A stretch of 64,000 nucleotides of DNA from Tethya wilhelma (taxonomy: Eukaryota > Porifera > Demospongiae > Tethyida > Tethyidae), in contig CAXIPT010000003.1 of the NCBI GenBank assembly GCA_964030475.1, positions 9,525,759 through 9,589,758 of the forward strand, given 5' to 3'. Position numbers and translations under genes: made by a program. The notes under the pieces were generated by a model. That model had not been told where the DNA came from. It saw only the letters and a list, made by a program, of their open reading frames with translations, and did no database searches. This document shows positions 22,494 to 34,454 of the stretch, piece by piece; positions within the stretch are counted from its first letter, which is position 1, and the number at the start of each line of letters is the position of its first letter.

Positions 22494-22528
<35 letters not shown>

Positions 22529-23132
22529 TTTCTTGAAAAATGCTGCCATCTTTGTCTCCACCCTCCCTCAGAACCCTGTCCCAGCTCCTCCTCTACCTGA
22601 AATCTTTCCCAATGTTCAAAGACCAAAAAGGGAAAGAAATAGACCTCAACCTTACCACAAGCCAGAGAAACACCCAAGGAAGAGTAAGACTTACTGTATG
22701 AATGGTCCAATGCATTGTGTGTATAATAATGACGGAAGAAGTTAGCTTGGCAATTGTGGATTTTTGTAGCTTTGTAGCTTTGGTCTATTTGTAGAAATTC
22801 CTTGTGAAATCTCATTTAATGTTATATGTTTCACTGTGAATCCAATATTATAGGGTATCGTCCACCTGAAGATGACAGCCTAGACCCAATGGACCCAGCT
22901 GCTTACTCAGATGTACCAAGGTATATAGAGAGAATATTGCAGTGAACTTTTACTGTAACATTATTATTCCATATTATGCAGAGGTTCATGGAAGACAGGC
23001 CTAGAACAGCAAGGTGAAGCCAAGACAGGTGTGGACACAACTGCTAATGGTCCTCTCTTTCAGCAGAGACCCTACCCCAGTCCTGGGGACATCCTCAGAG
23101 CTAACAGAAAGAACTCTGAAACTGAAACTTGA
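21606..23132 (+). CDS. PQBP1: PQBP1, polyglutamine-binding protein 1
   Basis: Nuclear pre-mRNA splicing factor of the U5 snRNP system. Exons 21606-21690, 21858-21976, 22044-22105, 22189-22250, 22318-22361, 22572-22683, 22854-22920, 22982-23132 give 233 aa with matching phases (human is 265). The N-terminus [15 protein letters not shown] aligns with human PQBP1. A WW domain spans exons 3-4 (NWKRVRDDK...[18 protein letters not shown]). The C-terminus has [17 protein letters not shown] and [11 protein letters not shown], the motif that in vertebrates binds U5-15kD/TXNL4A. The polar Arg/Asp repeat region of mammals is missing. AATAAA at 23205-23210. It starts 350 bp after the receptor stop and converges on NAE1 sequence. 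Confidence 0.93.
22495..22528. repeat. (GT)n(GA)n microsatellite at the PQBP1 duplication edge
   Basis: In PQBP1's intron before the 22572 exon. The second PQBP1 copy begins right after a (GT)n run at 33505-33546, so the breakpoint of the shared segment falls in this microsatellite. Confidence 0.85.
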
Positions 23133-23425
23133 ACATCTGATACACCATCAGACTTCACTTCTCATGCCTATGAATATACTATCCTCAACTTTGTGCATCA
23201 CTAGAATAAAGTGTATACTATTGTTTTGCATTAATTTTGTGTCTTCAACTCTGTGAAAACTTAATAATTTATAGAAATGATTGTTATTCACTAAGAATAT
23301 ACAGTCACACAAACACACAACAGTATAGAAGCAGAGATATAACAAGTACCAATAAATACTTTACAGTATGTGCAATTCAAACAAAAATAAGTCGATCCTA
23401 CCTAACTATAGTAATCACCCTACTA

Positions 23426-24266
23426 TCACAGTATCTCTGTCAGAGTAGTGGAGGAGGCAGCGTTGTATATGAATGTATTGTTAAATGGCACAAACTGATG
23501 CGTAATGAGCTTAATCACCTCCTGAGCAGCCACACCCCCCAGGAAGGCGGCCACAGAATGAATCTCACATCCACCATAGCGACAGAACTCTGTGATATGA
23601 TCGTCACTGATGAGACCTGGGGAAGCTATGCCCATTTGTTGGAGCAAGTTGGCAACAATCTGTTTCATCTCCACGATGTTGGACTCAAACGATTCCTTCT
23701 CTTCACCCGGGCTGTACTTGTGCTGCAAGTGAAACTGCTGAGCAGCTCGTAACAGCACGTAATACAACAGATTGCTACTAGGGTCTTCAAGCTGTCGACG
23801 CAGCAACTCCATATTAGGTTCAGTAAGGTACTCGTCCTCCAGAGACCTGTAGTGGAGGACACGTATAAATGCACTGTTACGACAAAACTGTTTCACGTCT
23901 TCTTCAGAGATGAAGCCTGGTGATCTTCCGATGCCTGAGAGAAGGCGAGTGAGGTGATTTGTAACAGCTTCTACATCCTCTCTAGCCTGAGCCTGATAGA
24001 CTCTCTGGAGTTCAATGTACATGCTTGAAGAGGAGGTCATGTCAGGAATGGAGCCTCGCAGAGGTAACCTCCCTTCTCCTTCAGACTGGACGAACTCTCG
24101 CACTGCTCTTGCCAAGAGCCAGAAATTGCTCGACTCTGGCGTGATACTCATGCAAGATGGATCGTCAAGAATTTCTCTAACGGTCGTAGGAACGGTTGTT
24201 GGTAAAATCATGCTGTTGACGTTTCGTATTGCCTCTTCAAAGTTCTCTTCATCGAGAGGAACTCCA
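23426..24266 (-). pseudogene. NAE1 C-terminal fragment (truncated copy)
   Basis: Encodes the last about 279 residues of NAE1, from GVPLDEENF to the C-terminus. It matches 34455-35295 at a constant offset of 11,029 with no difference that I found. Upstream of 24266 the NAE1 sequence stops abruptly and continues as a piece of receptor tail exon. The N-terminal adenylation half is absent, so it cannot make a working subunit. It is either a real truncated duplicate or an assembly overlap. Confidence 0.8.
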
Positions 24267-24480
24267 GAGTCTAGCTGGAGATGGACAACCCTACATACAA
24301 ATATCAATTGTTTTTAAATTCACTTTTTGTTGGTATGTTAATCAATGTGTTTTGTTTGTTTTTTTAAATTCACACTGCATTGCAGCAGCTAGCTGAATCC
24401 GAGTATAATTACACAAGTTGAACCATAGATATCTGTGGTTGAGGTCCTAATTGGTATGAGTCGTGTAGTTTAGAAATACT
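24267..24480 (+). pseudogene. Remnant of an LRP-like receptor 3' end
   Basis: TCTAGCTGGAGATGGACAACC at 24271 matches the NPTY tail exon near 21080. The following TTTTTAAATTCAC and GGTATGAGTCGTGTAGTTTA match receptor 1's 3' flank (21450-21540). The tail reads MDNPTYK before diverging. It is the stub of another receptor copy, fused to the NAE1 fragment. Confidence 0.55.
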
Positions 24481-24595
24481 ATATACATAAGTTATGGAGG
24501 TCGACATACCAGGCCTGATGGACCGGATACGCCATTTACTATATAGCTTGATCGTTAGTGGAGGGTTCATTCTATGATTTTTCAAGTGATGTGAA

Positions 24596-27020
24596 ATGTG
24601 GATTAGAGCTGTAGATCTGATATGTATGTTAGTGGCTGTGATAGTCTCTTGCAGTAAGTTACTGAATTGAATAGTATGCATAGAATATAAGTCATGGCAG
24701 TCAGTAATCATTCTTGACCTATAGAAACTGAATTCATTTAATAGCGAGTCTTGCAATACAGCACTGATAGCCCAGCCCCTAGCTCTCTAGACACTTGGGT
24801 ACATAAGTGGTGGTTACCCATCTCTCATTATTTTTGTTTAATTGGGGACCATAGTAAGCCTGGACTGACCCCTTTACAATACCATTATTCCACTTGACCA
24901 AGAATCCATCCCTCTAGAAAAGGGTGGAGTTCTTAGGTACTGTACACCCTGAATCTAGCACAAATTGAACATTCAAAATTAATTGTATGTTCCTACACTT
25001 TACTTTTACTTTTGTGTCAAAAAGCTTAAGGTTCGCATATCAATATCAGCTTCTAATTGTCACTGTTCAGTAGGAATTTACTAGGAAATGATACCGGCAA
25101 ATAAATTATTATGTACTTCATTCATGCATGAAATCAAGAGTATATAATATCAACCTTTACTATTGTATACTCTTGATGAAATTAAAGTATCATTTACAAC
25201 ATGATCACGCAAATTGTACCTTTACTAGTACAATGTAAGGTGGTTCACCTATACAGCTTGTTTTGTTGTTTTTTTTCTTATTTATTTGTTCTCTACTGAT
25301 GAGTAGTGCAAAGTTATATACTTCATGAGTTCTAAAGAGAGACTATAGCCGCATGATAATAATCCAAACTCTATTGTCTAGTAGTTTGTCCTAAATTATA
25401 ACATTAATTTTGTAGGTCAGTGCAGGAATGCCAGTGCATAGTACTATTCATTATAAAGTGAACATTCCTTGCATGCTCCTGTCTTTCCCCTCCACCCACT
25501 GTATGCAGGTGCCACTGACCCACTCTCTCTGGATCCAGTGTTCCACCACAGAATAGTCTCTGTTCAAGAAAGCCATTCTAATATATTTACAATAACTTTC
25601 AATCTGCCTGTTGGAAATCTTCTGTCAGCAGTTGTTGGATTAGGTGGTTCAAACGCTGATCTCTTTGCCGTGAATTCCACTGCAACTACCCTCAGTGTAT
25701 CAGCAAATCAACCACTTCAAGTTGGACGTTATACTTTGGACTTTTTCGTCATCATTGGTACTAGTACACTGTTTGGATCTGCAGTAGTGGATGTCATTGC
25801 ACAGCGTAAGTGCCTCCTATTGTTGTGGGCAATTTTATTTATATCATGTCCCATCTACAAGTCCCCCATTCTTCTAGCTGATTCTTTATTGTACTGTCTC
25901 CATGCAGCTGGTGAGGCTTGTGTTCTCCAAGCCTTTGGTAGGTGTGGTCAAGTCTGTCACGAGGACACAAGTGCTCAGTATGGCTACTCCTGTTCGTGTG
26001 AGGCAGGCTATGTGTTGCAGCTGGATGGAAACACTTGCTTAGCAGCTGGTGAGTTGGTGTTCAATCTCAATGAGTTGTTAGCTCTCTCACTGTACTATTG
26101 AATAGCTAGTATAATTATAGCTGCGCAAAGCCAGTCCCTTATATGCCAGACTATAGTTAATTACTACATGCTGCAGCCTATCTTGTAGCTTATATTATAA
26201 GTACTATTGTCATAATAAATTATTATTGTTTGCTCTATTTTATTTTAATGTATTCTTATGCCCTTCTCAGATCCCCTACCCCTGCTTCTGTTGCATCGTG
26301 GTAGTGGTATCACAGTGTTCAACCCGGTCACAAGATCTGAGTCAGATGTTGATCTATCCCACTCTGTTGACGTCTTTGATGTCAGCATTGCTGAGCAGGT
26401 AATTGGTATTTGAGTGTGAACATGCATGTGACACATGCATTTGAACATAACATACACATTTTTATCAAAAGATAATAATTTTTCCCTCTACTATTATTAT
26501 AATGTGTCAACAGAACTTTTACTACGTGGACAACAACATGCACAAACTATTATCTGCACCCATCGACCCCAGCCCATTCTCAGACGACATCCTCTACACC
26601 TTCAACCCCAACGTTATTGTGACAGGGTTGGTTGTGAATTGGGACAACAGTGACATCATCTATTACATTGACTCGATGAGTGATACCATCGAAAGAATCG
26701 ACCTAGGTGCTGAGTCAGAGTCTCAATCTACCATCTTGTCCTCTCTGGTCGACCCAAGGAGCCTTCAGATCTACAGAACCTCATCCTCCTTCCTGTGAGT
26801 TTATTAATTTGGCTGTGACACAACTATATATAGCCAGGGCTCTATTGTGTGTGCATGCATGACACTTAAATATGGTATTGTTTTGATTAGGTGCCTTTAT
26901 GTGTGGTGCATTTTAATAGGCAATTATATACAGTATTTTGTAATACTAACTAAATTCATTGAATTACTCCAGTGTTAAGTTTATGTAGGCATGCACCATA
27001 CACATTTTATCATAATAGAA

Positions 27021-27086
<66 letters not shown>

Positions 27087-28974
27087 AACTGCAAATTCCT
27101 GAAGTTGTTATACCAACATGAATTTCTTCCTTCTAATTATAACCCAGAGCTAACTGTTAATCAACTAACTGGCCATCATTTATGTCTATAGAGGTTTGCA
27201 TGCCTGGGTTATTTTAGTTAAAGTATACGTAAGGCGTCTCAATGATTCATGTGTGTGCCTAACAGCCCTAACTTCTACCATACATACAGTGGAATATATA
27301 ACCTAGCTAAAGGGGTTAATTTTCTCCATTACTACAAATTCCGAGGCATTCAAGCAAAGTTAAAAAGAATTCTGAATGAAACATATTCAATTATTTTGAA
27401 TCCAAACTCTTTGTAGGTACGGGAGACATCTACTCTCAGACTCTTGATCCAGCCTCCTCAGTGCCGGGTGTCCATGGCATCAAAGTGCTTCATCCTCTTG
27501 TACAGTCCACAGACATTTCTTGTAAGTAGCTATGTAAACTATCCTGGCCATTGAGATCTTAAGTTACATACATCAGCTCTGTAATAGTGTATCGTATATA
27601 GAACCATGCATGTATTGTACAGCTATTTCTGACTGTTCCCAATGTGAACACTTCTGTGTTGTGTCGAGTGCCAGCATCGCATGTGATTGCAGAACTGGAT
27701 ACATACTCTTACAAGATGGCTACTCTTGTGTTCCTAAACTAGGTACATGTATATGTAATACAATGTATAACTATATAATAAAACTACCCTCAAGTAATGC
27801 AAAAAGTGCATGCATGTATTTTTTTTGTTTAATTAGTGTACAATTGATGAATCCTTGCATTCTGTAGCTTATGCGTTGGTTCTCTCATCCTCTGTTACAA
27901 GTATTCCTAGCTCTGAGACCAGAGGTGTTGTATTCACAACAAGTTTAGATGGGCTGAAGAATAATCAGATTGTGGACTCTGCATTTGGATTTAATGGGAC
28001 CCCAATAACTGGTATTTGCTATACTAGTAGACAAAGTGCAATTGTTACATTATTTTTGTGGTGACCCTTAAATTAATCAGTATACATATGCATATATTTA
28101 AAGTCAACATTGTGTGCTAATTTTTTTAATATTGTTGATAGGCCTGATTTATGGTCTGGAGTTTGACTTGGAGAATGAGGTGGTCTACTATGGTGATAGA
28201 AATGGGTCTTCCATTTGGAGAGTCTCTTTTAATCGTTTAACATCACACCAAGATGATCGGACCCTGCTAGTCTCAAATGCAACAGTCTGGGCATTGTCTT
28301 ACGACTGGATCAGGGGAGTGCTTTATTGGACGGATGATGTGTAAGTTATTACTCAGATGATATTTTTTATATCCAAGAGTTTATGTTTTATTCTAAGCCA
28401 ATAATTATACACATTATTAGATACAATGCCATTGGTAGTACTCCTGTATCTGGCACTCAATCTGGTGTGATCAGTTATCTAGATACCAACTTGCAAAAAC
28501 CTCAGGGAATTGCAGTCGACCCTTATTCCAGGTATTACTTGCATACATACAGCCTTGCTTATTGCCTAGAAAAGGTGCACTGTGATTCTAGTCATTCCCC
28601 CAGGTGGGTGTACTGGCTTGAGGGAGGATCAGATCCAAAGCTCTCTCGTTGTTCTTTTAATGGAAGTGTAACAGAAGTGCTAGTCTCTCAGCTCTCTGGT
28701 CCAACTGGGTTAGTCATTGACTTCTTCCGAGGTTCTCTCTTCTGGGGTAGCAGTGGAAAGATTGAAAGGAGTGAAATGGACGGTTCACAGCGATCAGTGG
28801 TCTATTCCAACTCTCAGATCTCTCCTTTCAGTGTTGGTATTGTCAGAGATTATGTGGTATATACAAGTGTCAATGGAACAGGCTATTCTCTGGTGGAGAT
28901 TGAGAATGGGGGAGGAGATCCAATCCAATTGTCAGTAGACTCTATGATAATTGTGGGCAGACAAATCTATGGGA
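24596..28974 (+). CDS. LRP-like receptor, copy 2 (5' exons; ends inside an exon)
   Basis: Exons 24596-24653 (signal peptide, MWIRAVDLICMLVAVIVSC), 25509-25805 (cadherin-like), 25908-26048 (EGF), 26271-26398, 26514-26794 (propeller blades, NFYYVDNNMHKLL), 27417-27521, 27623-27742 (EGF), 27868-28011, 28142-28340, 28421-28531, and 28604 onward (VYWLEGGS). Exons look about 85-95% identical to copy 1; introns differ. It lacks an equivalent of copy 1's 13544-13863 exon, which breaks frame between 26794 and 27417. The last exon is cut at 28974, after IYG, by the block shared with copy 1. No TM or NPTY exon follows directly, so it is incomplete as assembled. Confidence 0.65.
27022..27087. repeat. (GT)n microsatellite in receptor copy 2
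   Basis: About 65 bp of GT with one GC interruption, between the 26514 and 27417 exons. An exon equivalent to copy 1's 13544-13863 would be expected in this intron. Confidence 0.9.
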
Positions 28975-28980
28975 CATTAG

Positions 28981-31900
28981 ATACAATGCCATTGGTAGTA
29001 CTCCTGTTTCAGGCACTCAATCTGGTGTGATCAGCTATCTACGTACCGACTTACAAGAACCTCGAGGAATTGCAGTTGACCCCTATTCCAGGTAAAATAC
29101 AAAGTAGGCACATGCAAACCATGGGTGGAGCAAGGTTTGTTATTATGTGTGAAAAATATACAGATCCATAGATACAGTATTCGGGTTAATAAAGAAAAAC
29201 ACAATCATGGTTGTTAACTTTTCTCTGTGAACACTCTCAAACAAGTTAATTATGCAAACATACTTCTGGACATCTCACATAGTGTTAGCTAGTACTATCA
29301 ATGCTTACATTATGTATACACATAATACCTACATCAGGCTGTAATTTTCATTCTCAAACAAGATCAATATAGGCATACTTATACATCAGACAATAATAGT
29401 GAATGCTCTTTTCAAGCCTACATGAAACTTGCTCCACCTTAGATGATAGTGCATGACTTAGATAGGGCTACTGTAGAATGGAGAGCAATGATATATAATT
29501 CCATGATTATCCATCCTGATATCAAGGGTCAACTTTATGCAATACTAGCTTCTTGAATAGATCATGTGTATGAAGAGGAATCAGCTCCTCTGGTCTTGAT
29601 AGTTTTAGTGCCACTGCAGTATTAGTTGTAATAGCAAAGTAAGAAGGAAGATCTCTATATCCCTTCATTATTATAATTTATACTACTGGAGTCATAGTTT
29701 TAGAGTAGCTAGTCATCTTTGATACCCGAGCCATGCATAAATGCACTAATCCTGCATGATACTCATTCTTTCCACCAATGGGTGCACCCTTCCATTAATG
29801 CCCATCAATGGTCTTCTGCTTTCTCCATTTATTGCCATGTAAATACCGTATAGCTGGAAATATTGACGGGGATTTTAATTTGACGGTTTGACGATCAAAG
29901 TCCAAATCGTCAAATTTAAATCCGCTAATATTTTGGGTGCCGTATATGAATGTATTATGCTCACGCGCAAATCGTCAAATTTATTTCTGTGGAGCAAACC
30001 GTCAAATTTTTTGACTGTCAACATTTCCGGCTATACGGTATGTCTGGCTGATAAGTCTATGGTAGATCGAGTATTCATCATCACCATAATATTGAATAAC
30101 ACGCTGTGACAACTGAACTTCATGATAGCTATACCCTTCAAACCAATGCATGCAATTATGTTTTGTATGTAGCTAATTCACACAGTTGAAATCAGTATAT
30201 TATATAGTCTATCAAGTATATGGTAACACACACCCATACAAATTATTCGTCAAAATTTATGATAATGCATATCCAAAGACTAATGGGCAACAGATAGCAT
30301 TCATACCGTACTGGCGCGTTATTAGGCGCACTTCGCGTATAAGCGCACACTCGAATATAAGCGCATGCCTCGTTGTTGCTCTTGACACTTCATTGTTAAG
30401 CGCTATGATGATTTTCACTATTGACATAGGGAAAGGATCAGCTTCTAGACACGTAGACAACACTTCACCCATAAAAAGAGTCCACATGCTCTTGTAGACA
30501 AGTTGTGCTCGAATAACGCTCTCCAAAAAATTCCGTTGCCTCCCTTTGAAACGTAGCTCACGTGGCAGTGTATCTCGTTATTACGCGCATTTCGCTGTTA
30601 AGCGCCTATTTTCTTCCTGTGGAAATATAAGCGTATGCGCTTAACAACGCGCCAGTATGGTAGCAAGTAACAAAATTGTATATAACTGACTTTTTCTTGC
30701 TTTAGTTCAGTAATTTATTACTGAATGTAGAGTTCAATGTATTCTAGTGGAACATCACTGTCATGAGCAAAGAGGCTTAAGCACAGACGTAGCTCAATAT
30801 CATTGGTTGTAGGGTTGGGCAGCTCTTTTGTGAACCACGGAGGGTTGTTGAGCTCACAACACCTGCTAGTAGATGAACAGTCTTGTCCATCCCAGAGGGG
30901 GTCATCTGGAAAAAATATTCCACGAATATCTTCATCCCGATACTTTTGGTTTGCACCACTTTCACAAAAGTAATCATTGCCAACAAATGGAGGAGAATCA
31001 AAGAATGTTTGATCACAAGGGCAAAGATTGTTTAGGCTCCCAGATCCTTCTGTGACTCCAGCTGCAAAGGTCCAGATGTGTTGTCGTTCACCGTCAGGTC
31101 CATGAGTCAGGCTCACACCATCAACATATTGTCCATCAAGTGAGTGAGAGAGTGTATTGTACCCCAAAAATGACAAGGTATTTCCCCATTGATATCCTCT
31201 GATCCTCCCACAGACTCGGCTGTATTCAGAACCTCCAACACTGAATGTAGTGGAGGAACAACTTCTAAAAGTGAAGTGAGCTCGTCCACATGTTCTTTTT
31301 GAGTATGTTGTCAGTTGAAGTCCAGGAGGACAGTTGTATCTGATATCAGTCATGTTAATGAACACCACCTGCCTCCATCCCAGTGTGCCATTACAGGTGT
31401 ATAGTGGCTCTGCTGATATATTCATTTCTGTTGTTGGTGCACCAGTTGTCAGTGGTGAATTTGTTGTGATCTTGAACAGCTCAATTAGTGGCCCAATATT
31501 GCTAAGTATTTCACGCTCAAACTTCTCACGTTCAATATTCAGACACCTGCCTTCCAAGGTCTGAGGCTCATACACTTCAGCTACTGCTGCATGGACTATG
31601 AAGTTCCCTCTGACACTAGCTAGAACTAGAGCTGCAATTAGTGTAAAAATCATTTCTGTGTCAGCACTGTATATAATAGCAATTTCGTCCTTACAAAACT
31701 AACGATCTTGTGCTGTAACTTGAAGTGCATACATGAGGCTGTATAGCATTGTAATTCCATGCAATGTTTCCTGGATCCAGAGCAAACAGGATGGAATGGG
31801 TATTAATTATGTAAAGAATTTTTTCCTGTGTTCATATTTCAGAAATGATTATAGGAGCCTTATTTGTATTGGTTCCTTTTTATGCATGCAAGTAGTACGT

Positions 31901-33501
31901 GTTTTTCATCCAAATACCGTATAGATATAGCGGGAATTTTTTGTGGGGAAAAATTTTTATGTTGAATAGAAATTTGCAGGGAAAGTTTTTGAGGATTGCG
32001 TCTCAACATTACGTGACAATCTCGTACCTTACAAATTTCATGGGGGAAAATTTTCGTGGAAAGCTGCCAAATCACAAAATTCGCAAAAATTTTCCCCCAC
32101 GAAAATTTCCCGCTATATGGTAATCAGTATAGGAATGAGTCCTACCACAAAAGAAAAAAAAGGTAATAAAACAAGGAAGGAATATAGTAATGTATGGAGA
32201 TCAGCACATCACAAGCTACTTCAACTGAGCTATTCTCTAGCATAAAGTTTATGTATGATGTGTAATTTTGATTACAATTTGTGTCATTGAATACACTATA
32301 TATATAGTGTGGTGTCTGTCCAGCTCACCCAGTATAGTCTTATCGGTTATGTACACTTAGTAATGAGCATAAGGCTATGATAGTATTAAAATTGTTGTGA
32401 GCTTTTTTCCTCCCGATTTTATATATGCAGGTGGGTGTACTGGCTTGAGGGAGGATCAGTTCCAAAGCTCTCTCGCTGTTCTTTCAATGGAAGTGTAACA
32501 GAAGTGCTAGTCTCTCAGCTCTCTGGTCCAACTGGGTTAGTCATTGACTTCTTCCGAGGTTCTCTCTTCTGGGGTAGCAGTGGAAAGATTGAAAGGAGTG
32601 AAATGGACGGTTCACAGCGATCAGTGGTCTATTCCAACTCTCAGATCTCTCCTTTCAGTGTTGGTATCATCAAGGATTATGTAGTTTTTACAAGTGTCAA
32701 TGGGACAGGCTATTTTCTGGTGGAGATTGAGAATGGCGGAGGAGATCCAATCCAATTGTCAGTGGACTCTATAACGATCGCAGGCAGACCAATTTATGGG
32801 TTGGCAGTAGCCGATCAAATGAGCACAATTTCTATTGGTAAGTGCCTGCACGTATACACTCAGGATACTTATGAACATAATACATGCATGGCATGGTACT
32901 TAAGCACTTCAAGAGAAACCTGTTCTATTTGAAATTGTGTGTGTGTTTGCTATAATAGGTTTATATTCATGTGTACGAAACACACTCGGCTGCTCACATA
33001 TCTGTTCTGTGGATGCAAATGACACACCATTCTGTGAATGTCCTGAAGGCTATACGCTATTATCAGATGAAAGGAATTGTGAATGTAAGCTTCATATCAA
33101 GCTACATCCCAGGCTTTTCCTTCACATTTTATTTTCTTCTAAGAATATCTTTGTGAGGGAAGAGCCTGGGAATGAAGCTATGCTATATGTATAAGAATAC
33201 TTCAATGTTTGTTGGTTGTTTTTTTTTCATTTTTGTTTATTTGTTTTGCTATTTTTTTTGTTGTGTTATAGACAGAGACTTGTGTTCTGTTTGTCAAAAT
33301 GGAGGCACCTGTATCATTCAAGGAGAGTTTACGTCCATCACTTGTGAATGTACTAGTATGTTCGAAGGTGACTACTGCCAAGATACAAGGGTGATAACCC
33401 CCTGTGATGCCTCACCGTGTGAGAATGGAGGACAGTGTACTGTGGTAGGGAATGGTTTCCAGTGTGACTGTTCCAGTGGGTTTACTGGTACCAATTGTGA
33501 G

Positions 33502-33505
<4 letters not shown>
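28981..33505 (+). CDS. LRP-like receptor, middle exons of a further copy
   Basis: Exons 28981-29091 (propeller; identical to 15825-15935), 32431-32837 (complete YWTD exon RWVYWLEGGS...MSTISI), 32959-33084 (LDLR-type EGF, CSHICSVD...CECPEGYTLL), and 33272 to about 33505 (two EGFs, CQNGGTC and CENGGQC). Phases agree throughout. If the last exon ends at T|GTGTGT (33505), its phase 1 fits the EGF exon at 17516. These are the exons copy 1 lacks between 15935 and 17516. Sequence then passes through (GT)n into PQBP1. It may belong to copy 1 in the true genome. Confidence 0.6.
29844..30039. mobile_element. Foldback element, GTCAAATT type (second copy)
   Basis: Identical to 16688-16883, as part of the long identical block. 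Confidence 0.7.
30304..30662. mobile_element. Foldback element, TAAGCGC type (second copy)
   Basis: Identical to 17148-17506. Its right end is the right edge of the long identical block. Confidence 0.7.
30718..31653 (-). CDS. Secreted cysteine-rich protein of unknown function, antisense in a receptor intron
   Basis: One open exon of 311 aa with an N-terminal signal peptide (MIFTLIAALVLASVRG). A Thr-rich linker (TTNSPLTTGAPTTE) precedes a Cys-rich module with GWRQVVFINMTD, SLDGQYVDGVSLTHG, RQHIWTFAAGV, PLWDGQDC and NNPPWFTKELPNPTTNDIEL near the C-terminus. From memory, a module with these motifs recurs in extracellular proteins of sponges, cnidarians and amphioxus and has no assigned function; this is not verified here. 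It lies in the intron between 29091 and 32431, on the opposite strand, intronless. Predicted extracellular and N-glycosylated (NMT, NGT sites). Confidence 0.75.
   Translation of the reverse strand: MIFTLIAALVLASVRGNFIVHAAVAEVYEPQTLEGRCLNIEREKFEREILSNIGPLIELFKITTNSPLTTGAPTTEMNISAEPLYTCNGTLGWRQVVFINMTDIRYNCPPGLQLTTYSKRTCGRAHFTFRSCSSTTFSVGGSEYSRVCGRIRGYQWGNTLSFLGYNTLSHSLDGQYVDGVSLTHGPDGERQHIWTFAAGVTEGSGSLNNLCPCDQTFFDSPPFVGNDYFCESGANQKYRDEDIRGIFFPDDPLWDGQDCSSTSRCCELNNPPWFTKELPNPTTNDIELRLCLSLFAHDSDVPLEYIELYIQ
31915..32122. mobile_element. Foldback element, CGAAAATTT type
   Basis: Left end TACCGTATAGATATAGCGGG, right end AAATTTCCCGCTATATGGTA. The interior has GGGGAAAA, AATTTCATGGGGGAAAA and TTCGCAAAAATTT words. 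Confidence 0.7.

Positions 33506-33546
<41 letters not shown>
33505..33546. repeat. (GT)n microsatellite joining receptor and PQBP1 sequence
   Basis: Left of it is an EGF exon (GGTACCAATTGTGAGAA). Right of it, ACTTGAAAAATGCCGCC is PQBP1 intron, as at 22530. The join between two unrelated genes falls inside the repeat. Confidence 0.9.
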
Positions 33547-33547
<1 letters not shown>

Positions 33548-33590
33548 TTACTTGAAAAATGCCGCCATCTTTATTTCCACCCCTCCCTCA

Positions 33591-34161
33591 GAACCCTGTA
33601 CCAGCTCCTCCTCTACCTGAAATCTTTCCCGATGTTCAAAGACCAAAAAGGGAAAGAAATAGACCTCAACCTTACCACAAGCCAGAGAATCACCCAAGGA
33701 AGAGTAAGACTAATTGTATGAATGGTGTATTCAATACAATGCAGTGTGTGTATAATGATGACGGAAGAAGTTAGCTTGGCAATTGTGGATTTTTGTAGCT
33801 TTGTAGCTTTGGTCTATTTGTAGAAATTCCTTGTGAAATCTCATTTAATGTTATATGTTTCACTGTGAATCCAATATTATAGGGTATCGTCCACCTGAAG
33901 ATGACAGCCTAGACCCAATGGACCCAGCTGCTTACTCAGATGTACCAAGGTATATAGAGAGAATATTGCAGTGAACTTTTACTGTAACATTATTATTCCA
34001 TATTATGCAGAGGTTCATGGAAGACAGGCCTAGAACAGCAAGGTGAAGCCAAGACAGGTGTGGACACAACTGCTAATGGTCCTCTCTTTCAGCAGAGACC
34101 CTACCCCAGTCCTGGGGACATCCTCAGAGCTAACAGAAAGAACTCTGAAACTGAAACTTGA
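33591..34161 (+). pseudogene. PQBP1 3' half (second copy)
   Basis: The last three PQBP1 exons ([16 protein letters not shown]..., [15 protein letters not shown], and the C-terminal [11 protein letters not shown] exon with stop 34159-34161). The first about 170 bp differ from copy 1 at several sites, including an insertion near 33730 and the residue change FPNVQ to FPDVQ. From about 33762 on it seems identical to copy 1. The WW domain and start exon are absent upstream. It is a fragment or a fused end. Confidence 0.8.
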
Positions 34162-34454
34162 ACATCTGATACACCATCAGACTTCACTTCTCATGCCTAT
34201 GAATATACTATCCTCAACTTTGTGCATCACTAGAATAAAGTGTATACTATTGTTTTGCATTAATTTTGTGTCTTCAACTCTGTGAAAACTTAATAATTTA
34301 TAGAAATGATTGTTATTCACTAAGAATATACAGTCACACAAACACACAACAGTATAGAAGCAGAGATATAACAAGTACCAATAAATACTTTACAGTATGT
34401 GCAATTCAAACAAAAATAAGTCGATCCTACCTAACTATAGTAATCACCCTACTA

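Larger units (their letters stand above)
28975..30662. repeat. Long identical block, copy 2
   Basis: Same sequence as 15819-17506. It begins in the middle of receptor copy 2's YWTD exon and ends at the terminal TA of the 30304-30662 foldback element. It carries a second copy of the preceding YWTD exon (28981-29091) plus the foldback elements at 29844-30039 and 30304-30662. Confidence 0.85.

Noticed and set aside
23237..23752. 171-aa plus-strand frame (also at 34266-34781)
   Set aside because: It is antisense to the NAE1 coding sequence and has no independent features.
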